In this document: positions 16,372-26,054 of the stretch, one piece after another | How the letters are laid out: each line of letters begins with the position of its first letter | Position numbering within the stretch: position 1 is the stretch's first letter | Source of the DNA: JAGXTF01 sp038317095 | Lineage (GTDB): Bacteria > Bacteroidota > Bacteroidia > NS11-12g > UBA955 | Direction of reading: 5' to 3' | DNA length: 55,406 bases | Assembly (NCBI GenBank): GCA_038317095.1 | Contig: JBBQBB010000020.1 | Location: forward strand, 1-55,406 | The notes under the pieces: generated by a model | What the model saw: the letters and a program-made list of their open reading frames with translations, nothing else | Told to the model about the DNA's origin: nothing | Database searches by the model: none | Program-made: the position numbers and the translations under genes

Positions 16372-17307
16372 TTAATCTAAAATTACTTTGATCACCTGAC
16401 CTTCAATTTGCATTAAATATATCCCATTCGCAACATTTGTCAAATCTGATTTGCCGTTTTGAATATTTAGATTTAAAATTTTTCTGCCTGTTAAATCCAA
16501 TAGACTCGCAGACTTTGCATTTTGTTGTGTGTAAAGAATATGGTTATAAATGTATGTATTTTTAGCAACGTCATTTGCGTAATCGATGCTGGATGTTTTT
16601 GCACCAAATTGCATAACAAATACGGATCCATTGGCTGGCATTCCCATTATCATATTGCCCGACAATAAAGAAGCCCACTTTGGAGCTGCAAAAGTACCGT
16701 CTACAACTCGTCCATCAAAAAAACTACCTTGGTTTGCTCTAAAATAAGCGATGGTCAATCCATCTGAGCCATCCAATGAATTCGTGGGATCTTTTACACT
16801 AGAAACCCCAAAATGCAATTCATACTTATTTCCTGTTTCATACAACCAGATTTGGGCATTTCCTGAATCTGTAAGGGGCACAGAGACATTTTCCTGACCT
16901 AAAAATCCAAAATTACGAAATTGGATTTTTACAATGCGGTTTGGAGTGGTTCCGGTGCTTAAATAACTGATGGGTGATTTGCTTTTACTGCTACCGAAAC
17001 CGCGATCAACCAAATCAGCAAGAATTCCAATGCTCACCGAAGTATCCATATTATTGAATGAAATATATCCGTCGCCTGCAACCACAGTGTCAACGCTATA
17101 CCATCCAAATTTCCATTTGAAAGGCATTTTGAATCCACTAACCTTAGTGTCATAATCATCAGCAGGGTCATCCCAAATACTATCTTTAAACAACTGAGTG
17201 GCGCCCACCAAATGTGCGTAAGTGTTTGTTCTAGAGCTCAAAGTAGGCAATTGGGCTGAAACTGAATAGGCAATGACAGCGAAGGCAAGTAAGTATATTT
17301 TTTTCAT
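16372..17307 (-). CDS. Secreted protein with type IX secretion C-terminal domain
   Basis: The 311-residue protein has a signal peptide (MKKIYLLAFAVIAYSVSA, then Q) and ends with a type A T9SS sorting domain: LLDLTGRKILNLNIQNG, LTNVANGIYLMQIEG and the terminal strand QVIKVILD. The 230-residue cargo is beta-rich (KFGWYSVDTVVAGDGYISFN, RIVKIQFRNFGFLG, YELHFGVSS) with no catalytic motif I can name. It should cross the outer membrane through T9SS and be attached or released outside the cell. It is divergent from the GH92 gene, with an 83 bp gap. Confidence 0.85.
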   Translation of the reverse strand: MKKIYLLAFAVIAYSVSAQLPTLSSRTNTYAHLVGATQLFKDSIWDDPADDYDTKVSGFKMPFKWKFGWYSVDTVVAGDGYISFNNMDTSVSIGILADLVDRGFGSSKSKSPISYLSTGTTPNRIVKIQFRNFGFLGQENVSVPLTDSGNAQIWLYETGNKYELHFGVSSVKDPTNSLDGSDGLTIAYFRANQGSFFDGRVVDGTFAAPKWASLLSGNMIMGMPANGSVFVMQFGAKTSSIDYANDVAKNTYIYNHILYTQQNAKSASLLDLTGRKILNLNIQNGKSDLTNVANGIYLMQIEGQVIKVILD

Positions 17308-17390
17308 TTTTGTGTTTTATAGAACATTATACGTTAGAAAATGTACAATGTTACAATGTTCATTCATTCGGTCGTAAATTGCAAGCCCCA

Positions 17391-20264
17391 GTGAAAAAAT
17401 TCATACAATTGTTTATTTATACTATTCCCTTGTTTTGTTTTTCCCAAAGCTTAACCAAAGCCGTAAATCCCTTTATTGGCACTGGAGGACATGGGCATAC
17501 TTACCCAGGCGCGACGGTCCCATTTGGCATGGTGCAATTAAGCCCAGATACACGGACCGATGCTAGCTGGGATGGGTGCGGTGGATACCATCATGCAGAT
17601 TCTTTTATTTATGGTTTTTCACATACCCATTTGAGTGGTACAGGTGTCCCAGATTATTGCGATATACTGTTAATGCCAATGGTGGGGATGCCCAAGCCCA
17701 ATCCGATAGATTACCGTTCGCAGTTCTCACATGCCTCAGAAAAAGCTGCACCTGGTTATTATAAAGTAAAGTTAAACAACCACAATGTTGTCGCAGAACT
17801 CACCGCAACTCAAAGGGTTGGTTTTCACCAATACACTTTTCCCAAAATTGGTCCTGTCAGTATAATCTTAGATTTAAAACATAGGGACCAATTGCTGGGC
17901 TGGGAAATAAAAGCAATCAATAAAAGTAAAATACAAGGATTTCGCCGAAGCAGTGGTTGGGCAAAAGATGAATCTGTTTATTTTGTGATAGAATTTTCAG
18001 AGCCATTTATAAAAAATTATTTTTATGAAGGCAACGCAAAAGCTGGATTTTTATTTATTAAGAAAAATAAAAATCCAATACAAGTGAAAGTAGGCATTAG
18101 CTTTACCAGTATTGAGGGTGCCAATGCTAATTTAAACGCTGAATTAAGTGGTTGGGATTTTGAAAAAACCATAAAAAAAGCCGATTCATTGTGGAATCTT
18201 GAACTTACCAAAATAAAAATTCAAACAAAAGATTCAACCCAAAAAACCATATTTTATACGGCCCTTTACCATTGTTTTACCCAACCGAACATTGCCAACG
18301 ACGTGGATGGAAAATACCTAGGAAGGGATTTTAAAATTCATACTGCACAAGGGCATAATTATTATTCCGTTTTCTCCCTTTGGGATACTTATAGGGCTTG
18401 GCATCCATTAATGACCATCATAGATCGAAAAAGAAGTTTGGATTTTATCAAAACATTTTTACTGCAATATGAGCAAGGGGGAAGGCTTCCTGTGTGGGAA
18501 CTTGCCTCCAATGAAACCGATTGCATGATAGGCTATCACAGTGTCAGTGTTATAGCAGACGCATGGTTAAAAGGCATAACTGGATTTGATTCAGCCTTGG
18601 CATTAAAGGCAATGTTACACAGCGCCAATTCTGGTTTATTCGGTCTCCCATCCTACACTTACCGCGGATATTTAGGGGCAGAAGTTGAGGGTGAAAGTGT
18701 ATCCAAAACTTTAGAATATGCCTACGACGATTGGTGCATTTCTGTGTTTTCGGCATCTTTAGGTGAGCAAAGAATTTCAGATCAATATTTAAAAAGGTCC
18801 AGAAATTGGTACAATTTATTTGATCCAGAAACTGGATTTATGCGGCCCAGAAGCAATGGCAATTGGTTGTCTTTTTTTGATGCAAAGGAAGTGAACAACC
18901 ATTTTACTGAAGCCAATTCTTGGCAATACAGTTTTTACGTGCCTCAAGATGTGGTGGGCTTGCTAAAAGCGCACGGAGGCACAGAACCCTTTGCCAACAA
19001 ATTGGATTTGTTGTTTTCAGAAAACAGCAAAACCACAGGCAGGGAACAGGCAGATATTTCTGGGCTTATAGGACAATACGCGCATGGAAATGAACCCAGC
19101 CATCACATGGCCTATTTATACAATTACACTTTTTTACCCGGCAAAACCCAACAAATTGTACATAATATTTGTACGCAATTTTACAAAAATGCACCCGACG
19201 GATTGATTGGAAATGAGGATTGCGGACAAATGAGTGCATGGTACGTTTTAAGTTCCTTGGGGATGTATCAAGTCACCCCAGGTTCACCGTATTATGCCAT
19301 AGGAACACCCTTGTTTGAAAAGGCAGAAATTGCGTTGGAAAATGGAAATATATTTAATATTAATACGAGTCATTTTAATTATAAAGATTGGTATTCAATG
19401 CCTGAAATTGAGGGAACATACAGCCATTTTATGACGTACAATCAAATCATGAATGGGAATGAATTGCATTTTAAAATGCAAAATACACCCGTAGAAGATG
19501 CCATTTATGCACTCCCCGAAGTATTGTCTCCAAAGACAGATTATCCAGCACCACCCCTCATTAGCGCTAATCGTATTTTCAAAAATTCTACCCCTGTTTC
19601 TATCAAAGCCATTGGCAACAACCAACGATTGTATTATTATTTAAACGACGATACTTTTAATCCCAAATTCTACACGCGGCCCTTTACAATTGAAGAAAGC
19701 CAGAGAATTACTGCATTTTCTGTAAAAGAAGAAGGTGTAGAAACATTAAAAAGCCCGGTTTCAGAGGCCCAACTGTACGAAATGCCGCATGATTGGGAAA
19801 TTGTTTTGCAAAGCAAATACGACAACCAATACCATGCGGGTGGTCCAGAAGGATTGATAGATGGGATTAGGGGCTCAAGTAGCTGGCGCGCAGGAGATTG
19901 GCAAGGTTACCAAGCACAAGATTTCGAAGCAACCATCGATTTAAAGGAAAGTAAACCCATAAACAAAGTTTCCGTGGGTTTCTTGCAAGATACACGTTCT
20001 TGGATTCTAATGCCGCTAAAATTCGAAGTATATATTAGCACGGACAACAAAAATTTCATCTTGGCAGGCAGTGCAGAAAACAAAATATCTGCAAAAGAAT
20101 TGAACGTTACAATTCAAGATTTAAAAGTAACCATACGAAATGCAAAAGCCGCCAGATATGTAAAGATAAAGGCCTATAATTTTGGCAAATTACCCGAATG
20201 GCATCAAGGCTTTCCCTTTAAAGGAGATGCTTATATTTTTGTTGATGAAATCACCATTGAATAA
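17391..20264 (+). CDS. GH92 alpha-mannosidase, exported
   Basis: From a GTG at 17391 the protein has 957 residues: a signal peptide (VKKFIQLFIYTIPLFCFSQ), the GH92 N-terminal sandwich (VNPFIGTGGHGHTYPGATVP, YGFSHTHLSGTG) and the (alpha/alpha)6 barrel with SLWDTYRAWHP, GRLPVWELASNETDCMIGYH and NEPSHHMAYLYN. The C-terminal 200 residues look like a chitobiase-type domain plus a discoidin-like (F5/8) module (SSSWRAGDWQGYQ, ARYVKIKAYNFGKLP). GH92 enzymes remove alpha-mannose (mostly alpha-1,2) with calcium. The upstream extension to 17310 lacks a signal peptide. Its stop overlaps the cutC ATG (TAATG), starting a three-gene coupled operon. Confidence 0.94.
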   Translation: MKKFIQLFIYTIPLFCFSQSLTKAVNPFIGTGGHGHTYPGATVPFGMVQLSPDTRTDASWDGCGGYHHADSFIYGFSHTHLSGTGVPDYCDILLMPMVGMPKPNPIDYRSQFSHASEKAAPGYYKVKLNNHNVVAELTATQRVGFHQYTFPKIGPVSIILDLKHRDQLLGWEIKAINKSKIQGFRRSSGWAKDESVYFVIEFSEPFIKNYFYEGNAKAGFLFIKKNKNPIQVKVGISFTSIEGANANLNAELSGWDFEKTIKKADSLWNLELTKIKIQTKDSTQKTIFYTALYHCFTQPNIANDVDGKYLGRDFKIHTAQGHNYYSVFSLWDTYRAWHPLMTIIDRKRSLDFIKTFLLQYEQGGRLPVWELASNETDCMIGYHSVSVIADAWLKGITGFDSALALKAMLHSANSGLFGLPSYTYRGYLGAEVEGESVSKTLEYAYDDWCISVFSASLGEQRISDQYLKRSRNWYNLFDPETGFMRPRSNGNWLSFFDAKEVNNHFTEANSWQYSFYVPQDVVGLLKAHGGTEPFANKLDLLFSENSKTTGREQADISGLIGQYAHGNEPSHHMAYLYNYTFLPGKTQQIVHNICTQFYKNAPDGLIGNEDCGQMSAWYVLSSLGMYQVTPGSPYYAIGTPLFEKAEIALENGNIFNINTSHFNYKDWYSMPEIEGTYSHFMTYNQIMNGNELHFKMQNTPVEDAIYALPEVLSPKTDYPAPPLISANRIFKNSTPVSIKAIGNNQRLYYYLNDDTFNPKFYTRPFTIEESQRITAFSVKEEGVETLKSPVSEAQLYEMPHDWEIVLQSKYDNQYHAGGPEGLIDGIRGSSSWRAGDWQGYQAQDFEATIDLKESKPINKVSVGFLQDTRSWILMPLKFEVYISTDNKNFILAGSAENKISAKELNVTIQDLKVTIRNAKAARYVKIKAYNFGKLPEWHQGFPFKGDAYIFVDEITIE

Positions 20265-20929
20265 TGCCTATTTTAGAAATTGCAACATTTTCGGTAGAAG
20301 CAGCCAGGATTGCGCAAAACGCTGGTGCTCATAGGCTGGAGTTGTGCAACAATTATGCTTTGGGTGGCATTACACCTACCCCTTCAGAACTAGAAGATAT
20401 TTCCAGTTTCCTTGCGGTTCCAGCCACAGTAATGATTCGCCCACGTGGTGGCAATTTTGTTTATAATACAAAAGAAATATCGGTGCTTTTTTACCAAATA
20501 AATTTGGTTAAATCCATGCATTTTCAAGGCATAGTTTTGGGAGTATTGACCCAAGAAAATGAAATCGATTTATCCCTTTTAAAAGAACTGGTTGCAGCCG
20601 CAGACGGCATGGACATTGCTTTCCACCGTGCATTTGATGAAATCCAAGATTTGGAAAATGCAATTGCAATATTAAAGGAAGCGAAGATAAACCGCATTTT
20701 ATCTGGGGCTTGGAAAAATTATGGGATAAATTATGCCCAAAAGTTGAATACCTTGGCGGGAGAAAACTTGGTTTATATGCCCGGCGGCGGTATTCGCAGC
20801 CATAATTTGTTGCATTTTTTGCAAGCCGGATTTAGCGAAATTCACAGTGCCGCAATAACAGACGAAAAAAATATGCCAAATAAAATTGAAATTTCCACCT
20901 TAATTAAAACCATAGAAAAGTATGCATAA
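20264..20929 (+). CDS. cutC: CutC family protein
   Basis: The 221-residue TIM-barrel protein has the CutC signatures ILEIATFSVEAARIAQNAGA, RLELCNNYALGGITPT, VMIRPRGGNF, FHRAFDEI and the late MPGGGIR. CutC was first described in copper homeostasis, but its biochemical role is unsettled; it is conserved in Bacteroidota, often beside glycosidases. Here its ATG overlaps the GH92 stop and its 3' end overlaps the beta-mannosidase start (20922), so it is firmly inside the mannoside operon. A role in sugar metabolism is therefore possible, but this is inference from context. Confidence 0.93.
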   Translation: MPILEIATFSVEAARIAQNAGAHRLELCNNYALGGITPTPSELEDISSFLAVPATVMIRPRGGNFVYNTKEISVLFYQINLVKSMHFQGIVLGVLTQENEIDLSLLKELVAAADGMDIAFHRAFDEIQDLENAIAILKEAKINRILSGAWKNYGINYAQKLNTLAGENLVYMPGGGIRSHNLLHFLQAGFSEIHSAAITDEKNMPNKIEISTLIKTIEKYA

Positions 20930-23303
20930 ATGGATAGTATTTATTTTCACCTTTGCGCAAATTACCCTAAATTTTGGACAAACCAAATCTGTTGATGCAA
21001 GTAAACTTACCATGCACGAATTTGATAGTCTTATATTTTCCAATTTCCCAAATGAACGTAATACCCAAAAATTGGGACCCTGGAATTGCAGAAGTGCAGC
21101 TACAAAAAACAAATGGATCAATGGCGGTTTTCAGCCCAGGGTAAATGATTTGTTGGGTCCAATGAACTTTTCTGACAGCGCTATCAAAGCCAGTTATGCA
21201 CTGGGTGAAATGGATTGGAATTTTCAAACAACTGTGAACTTAACGAAGAAAAAATACCTCCACTACAATTTACATTTGGGGCAATCTTCCATTTACCATC
21301 AAGTAAGAATTAACAACAAAGCAATCAATTGTAACCGGTATTTATCCCATGGTTTGGCTGGTTTTTGCGGTTTTTCACTAGGAATAGACCCATCCGTTTT
21401 AAAAGATTCAGGGAATGTAATTCGGTTGAATTACTATACTCCACTAGACTCGGAAAGAAATATCCAATGGGTTACGCCCAATTGTTGTAAAATTAAAGAC
21501 AACGACCCCACTGGATTCGCGGCAGCCCAGCGAAAACCGCCCTATGAATATGGATGGGACATTGCTCCAAGACGCGTCAATATTGGACTTGAGGAAGGGG
21601 TTTCATTAGAGGGGTGGAACCATTATCGTTTGGATTATTTTAACATACAAACTATTTCTGCCAATGCCGATAGCGCCGTATTGATCATTAGAATTGACAT
21701 TGAAGCGGACACAGCTAAACCTATCAGTATTATCTTTGGAATTGAAAACTATACGATTCCATTTCTTATAGAAGGATATCCAATAAAGGCGGGTCTAAAT
21801 AAATTTCAAAGAGAAATCACCCTTTATAAACCAAAGCTATGGTGGCCCAATGGGTTTTACCAACAAAATGGTGATACAAAACCACATTTATATAAAACAT
21901 TGTTGCAGCTTGCACAACCAAACGACACATTTTACTCCCTAAAACAATTTGGCATTCGCACCCTAAAATTGGAAAACAACAATGACAAATTGGGTCGCAA
22001 TTTTCAATTTGTGGTGAATGGAAAACCCATATTTATCAAAGGCGTAAACATGGTTCCAACCCGGGGTTTTTTATCAGAAAAACAACATGATTCACTTTGG
22101 ATCCATGGGCCAATGATGCAGCGCATTGCAGACGCAAATGTAAACATGGTGCGCATTTGGGGTGGTGGTGGGTATGAAAATGATTGGTTTTATGATTCTT
22201 GCGACAAACTGGGCCTCATGGTTTGGCAGGATTTCATGTACAGTGGGATGATGTACGAGCAAAAGTATGACCAGAATTTAGAAGCAGAATATCAAGTAAA
22301 AAGGTTGTCCTTGCATCCCAGCATTGCACTGTGGTGCGGAAACAATGAAATTGAGGTAGCTTGGAAACAATGGGGATGGCAAAACAAATACAAAATACAT
22401 GGTGCAGACAGCAATTATTTATGGGAACAATATGAAAAAATATTCTATAGAATGTTGCCTTCAAAAGTGATGGAATATGCATCGAAAACGGCTTATATTC
22501 CCACTTCACCGCAGAGCAATTGGGGCAATGCAAAGGGTTTAAGTTTTGGAGACAACCACTATTGGGGACTATGGCATGGCGAGCAATCCATAGATAAATT
22601 AAAAGAAAATATCCCACGTTTTGTCAGTGAATGGGGCTTACCCTCCTACCCTTTGTCTGGGTTCAAGGGTGCTGAAACAGGCGATTTACAAAACAACAAA
22701 AACCCTTTGTTTGCGCAATTAAACAAACGCATGTTAAGCTACAAAGGCATTCAATTGTTGCACAATTATGTCGACAGTTTTAATAGCCAATTTCCAGATG
22801 CACAATCCTATTCATATTATCCCCAATCTTTTCAGGTGCAGCGCTATGCTTTGCATACAGGCATTGCCGCGCACAGAAGCGCAAGACCCTACTGCATGGG
22901 CACAATGTGGTGGCAACTGAATGACATTTGGCCTGGAATTACTTGGAGCATTTTGGATTTTAACGGACAGCCTAAACCTGCCTATTTTCAAATGAAATAT
23001 GACTATAACAATTTAAGCGTTTTTAATGTAAAAAGCGACAATTATTCAATGATACTCACTGCGGTAAACGACGGCTGGGCAGACAGTTCTATCACCATTT
23101 ACATTTCAAGCATTCGAGATATAAAAGTAAAATTAAAAACAATTAAAACACTCGCTAAAAAGTCTGCCTCTACGGATATTTTATCCATAACCAATTACGA
23201 GCTAAATAACCTTTGTAAAAATATGGATGACAAATTAATGATTCAGGTGTATTGTAATGGCCGCGTTGTTTACTCGCATCGCTACAAACCGCGTTTTATG
23301 TAG
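20922..23303 (+). CDS. GH2 beta-mannosidase, exported
   Basis: The 793-residue protein has a signal peptide (MHKWIVFIFTFAQITLNFGQ) and the GH2 series of sandwich domain, immunoglobulin-like domain and TIM barrel. The barrel shows MVRIWGGGGYEND, WQDFMYSG, LWCGNNEIE with the acid/base Glu476 and FVSEWG with the nucleophile Glu570. The WWPNG and GNNEIE patterns are those of beta-mannosidases rather than beta-galactosidases. It would cleave the core beta-1,4-mannose left after alpha-mannosidase action, or mannan oligosaccharides. It overlaps cutC by 8 bp. Confidence 0.94.
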   Translation: MHKWIVFIFTFAQITLNFGQTKSVDASKLTMHEFDSLIFSNFPNERNTQKLGPWNCRSAATKNKWINGGFQPRVNDLLGPMNFSDSAIKASYALGEMDWNFQTTVNLTKKKYLHYNLHLGQSSIYHQVRINNKAINCNRYLSHGLAGFCGFSLGIDPSVLKDSGNVIRLNYYTPLDSERNIQWVTPNCCKIKDNDPTGFAAAQRKPPYEYGWDIAPRRVNIGLEEGVSLEGWNHYRLDYFNIQTISANADSAVLIIRIDIEADTAKPISIIFGIENYTIPFLIEGYPIKAGLNKFQREITLYKPKLWWPNGFYQQNGDTKPHLYKTLLQLAQPNDTFYSLKQFGIRTLKLENNNDKLGRNFQFVVNGKPIFIKGVNMVPTRGFLSEKQHDSLWIHGPMMQRIADANVNMVRIWGGGGYENDWFYDSCDKLGLMVWQDFMYSGMMYEQKYDQNLEAEYQVKRLSLHPSIALWCGNNEIEVAWKQWGWQNKYKIHGADSNYLWEQYEKIFYRMLPSKVMEYASKTAYIPTSPQSNWGNAKGLSFGDNHYWGLWHGEQSIDKLKENIPRFVSEWGLPSYPLSGFKGAETGDLQNNKNPLFAQLNKRMLSYKGIQLLHNYVDSFNSQFPDAQSYSYYPQSFQVQRYALHTGIAAHRSARPYCMGTMWWQLNDIWPGITWSILDFNGQPKPAYFQMKYDYNNLSVFNVKSDNYSMILTAVNDGWADSSITIYISSIRDIKVKLKTIKTLAKKSASTDILSITNYELNNLCKNMDDKLMIQVYCNGRVVYSHRYKPRFM

Positions 23304-23587
23304 GATTTATTCCGTAAATAGCACCTTGGTACAGCCTGTACATTTCTCATTTTCCATAAATTTAACCCAATATAAACCGGCTTTAAAATTGCCTTTTTAA
23401 TCATATAGGTTGCCATTTTTGGCTCCTGGTGGTTGTCTTAAACAAGGGTATTCGGCTCCTCTAATTGCCTTATTTCCAAATATTGAACGGTTTGATTTTG
23501 TAAATACTTGCAAATTATGTTATACACAAATTAGTTTTACCTCATCAGAATTTATTATATTTCATCACTATTGTGAAACAAATATCA

Positions 23588-23885
23588 TGGTGAATAAGAA
23601 TCATTACATCTTTAATTTAATTGCAATAAGCTTAATTCTCTGTTAAGGATGCAATAAAAATCTTTAACTGCTGGTAAATTGGCAAATGATTGCTTAGGGT
23701 AACCATGTGTAGATAATTATACAAGGTATAATCTAATTCCTGCAGCAAGCCCAACGTTAAGGATAGATGAAGTAATGACAATTTATGGGGTAACCGAAGA
23801 TGTGAATGTATTTAAAAGAAATTTTAATAACCAAAATGATGCCGATTGCGAAATTTATTATCTCAAAAATAAAAGAGAATGGTAA
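23588..23885 (+). pseudogene. Decayed lipoprotein gene
   Basis: ATG at 23588 opens a signal-like sequence (NHYIFNLIAISLILC). Then comes an in-frame TAA directly before a GCNKN lipobox-like end, and several further stops. In another frame the segment 23727-23885 reads as a plausible protein end (SPTLRIDEVMTIYGVTEDVN, CEIYYLKNKREW). Stops and at least one frameshift show an inactivated gene. The family is not recognised. It lies just ahead of a decayed outer-membrane-protein gene, as if the pair once formed an operon. Confidence 0.45.
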
Positions 23886-24595
23886 TTTCCTGTTTCTATG
23901 CTTTATTTTTATTTCCAACAATTTATTTGCCCAGGTTTTCAGTTTTGGGTTTCAAAAAAATTATAACACGTATATAACCCAGCCATACTTTCCTTTTCGC
24001 AATCAGGGTTGGTATATTGCAAATGGTTTTGGAGGTGGAGTGTATTATGGAAGTAGGAATGCAGATTGCATAAGTATAAAACTTGGGGTATCTAGTAAAA
24101 AATGGGAGTCTAACATCACATATTTTGTAGAATTTGATTGGTCTAAATTTGAATTTAGAGAGTCGGCATCACCCAAATACAAGGAGAATTATACGTCCTA
24201 TGCATTTCCCATGAATAATGTTTACCTGGGGCTAAAAAAGCACTTTCTAGCCAATTGACATTTGTCCAAAAACGGAATCAACCCTTATTTTACTTTTCAG
24301 TATGGTAGAATATTAAGTTTATCTTCTCCAATTAAGAATCTTGTTCACTCAAAATATGAAAATAAATACGAATAAAGGCCATTTTCCAATATTGAATTTA
24401 TTGCTACAACTAAAATATACTTTTCTGCTAAATACAAAGAATTGTGTTTATTTGTCCGTAGATTACCAAAATCAATTAAATAATTATTATAATGTAAATT
24501 GGAATTACGGCAATAATAAATTTTATAGTTCTACTCTAAAAACCAAGCAAATTATGCAGAATTTTCAGCTTCAACGTCTTTGCTCAATTGTTTAA
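23836..24595 (+). pseudogene. Decayed outer-membrane beta-barrel protein gene
   Basis: The first part (to 24258) has a signal peptide (FLFLCFIFISNNLFAQ) and barrel-like strands (FSFGFQKNYN, GGVYYGSRNAD). A TGA at 24256-24258 interrupts it. The same frame continues (NGINPYFTFQYGR) to a second stop near 24375. Coding character then shifts to another frame, where VYLSVDYQNQLNNYYN and a Tyr/Asn-rich end appear before 24595. At least two nonsense changes and one frameshift make a functional product unlikely. The 3' end is uncertain because it runs into the convergent desaturase gene. Confidence 0.5.
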
Positions 24596-25637
24596 GCAAT
24601 ATATAATGTTCCTTTATGGCACCAAAAATATTTTTGTGCATGCGGTATTTAGCATGGTTTTCAATTGCAATGGGCTTGATACGCTTGGTGAGTTCTATGT
24701 AATGTGCATGACAAATATCTGGAGCCAAGTGATGAATGATGTGCAAATGCAAACCACCATAACACCAGTTTGCTATTGGATCTTTAAGAGAATGGTCGGC
24801 AGTGGTTGCAAAAACATGATCCACAAATGTTTTGTATTCTTTCTTGGATTCAGGAAATTCTGCAGAACTCAGTTGATGGCTCACTTGAATAACCATAGCA
24901 CCGATGATACCAATTAGCATATTTCCCACCAAATAAGCAGCCAACACCAAACCCCAAGAATAATGTAGATAGTATACAGGCAGATAAAGCATATACCAAA
25001 CATACAATCCTTTGAATAAAAACAATTTTACATATTCAATGAACGGTGGTTTTTTGGCTTTTAGGCTGTCGGTATAGGGAAAGAAAAAACATTCGTAGTC
25101 TTTAACCCAGACAAAATCGATTGCAAACAAGGAATAGAGGAAAAAGGTATAAATGTGCTGAAAACGAAACAGATAGCGCATTTTGGCACGCTTTGTAAAT
25201 CTAAATAGTTTTCGTGCAATAAGTACCTCGTCATAACCATCCACATTCATTACATAATGGTGCTGGTTGTGGTGCATTTCGCGCCACATATAGGAGTTTA
25301 TTCCCGTGATATCAAAAGAATAATGAAACAATTTGGAAATCGTTTTATTTTTAAAAATCGCATCGTGGTTTGCATCATGTCCAACATTCAGCATGATGTA
25401 TAACTGAGAAAAAATATGAAAAACGTAAAGGAAAAAATAAACTGCGGGGCTTGCTGGTATGGTAAAAAGCATAACCAAACTGGCTATCCACCAAGTAAAT
25501 CCAAAAATTATTTTGGAATACATACGTCCATTTGCAAGTTTTGAAAGGTTATTTTCACGAAAATAGTCACCGATCATTTTATACAAATCTGTCTTCAGCT
25601 TTTGGCTATCTAAAGTTGGAATTTCTGCGGTATACAT
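24552..25637 (-). CDS. Membrane fatty-acid (acyl-CoA/acyl-lipid) desaturase
   Basis: The 361-residue protein has the three histidine boxes of di-iron membrane desaturases: GHDANHDAIF, MHHNQHHYVM and GLHLHIIHHLAPDICH. They are set between four hydrophobic segments such as IIFGFTWWIASLVMLFTIPA and LFLFKGLYVWYMLYLPVYYL. The box spacing and the wide third box resemble linoleoyl-CoA / front-end desaturases of the DesA group. It introduces a double bond into membrane fatty acids using oxygen and an electron donor; position unknown. It overlaps the tail of a decayed barrel gene on the other strand. Confidence 0.92.
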   Translation of the reverse strand: MYTAEIPTLDSQKLKTDLYKMIGDYFRENNLSKLANGRMYSKIIFGFTWWIASLVMLFTIPASPAVYFFLYVFHIFSQLYIMLNVGHDANHDAIFKNKTISKLFHYSFDITGINSYMWREMHHNQHHYVMNVDGYDEVLIARKLFRFTKRAKMRYLFRFQHIYTFFLYSLFAIDFVWVKDYECFFFPYTDSLKAKKPPFIEYVKLFLFKGLYVWYMLYLPVYYLHYSWGLVLAAYLVGNMLIGIIGAMVIQVSHQLSSAEFPESKKEYKTFVDHVFATTADHSLKDPIANWCYGGLHLHIIHHLAPDICHAHYIELTKRIKPIAIENHAKYRMHKNIFGAIKEHYILLKQLSKDVEAENSA

Positions 25638-26054
25638 TAATAAATATGGTATAATAGTTGGGTTTCTCTCCTATAACAACCCTCAAGTTGAATCGTTCTA
25701 AAAAGTTCAAATTGGCTCCATTCTCGGTTTCCAAATGTGCTTTTTAGATGCAAAACAACAGATTTCCTCCCGAAAATTGAATTTTCATCCAAATCTAGAG
25801 TACGGAATATCCGCGCCTGCACTGATTTTCTCATCAACAATAGGGGGTGCTTTATTAGGACGGGAAGTTAAAGCTAATCTGCGAATATGCAAAGATAGTT
25901 TTCTGGAATTTAATTGTAAGTCCATCCTTTAAACTCAACACCTCTTATGGGATTGATTTGGGAATATTAAACAAAGTCTATTTTCATAAAAAGACAAGCC
26001 ATTGTATAAATCTAAAGTCTTGCAGCCAGTTTTTCAACGAATGTAGCCATTCGA
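25638..26054. other. Intergenic region upstream of the desaturase gene
   Basis: About 417 bp with no convincing gene. A short minus-strand ORF (25637-25840) and a plus-strand ORF (25735-25932) overlap each other on opposite strands, and neither resembles a protein I know. The segment probably contains the desaturase promoter and leader, but no clear TAnnTTTG box was found. Confidence 0.4.

Noticed and set aside
17310..17390. Upstream extension of the GH92 gene
   Set aside because: It would place 27 non-signal residues before an obvious signal peptide and spans the promoter region; GTG 17391 is preferred.
23410..23587. 5' part of a 78-codon plus-strand ORF (23410-23646)
   Set aside because: Composition is not protein-like; only the part from 23588 looks like a decayed signal peptide.
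25637..25932. Small ORFs on both strands upstream of the desaturase
   Set aside because: They overlap each other, lack known motifs and occupy what should be the desaturase promoter and leader.
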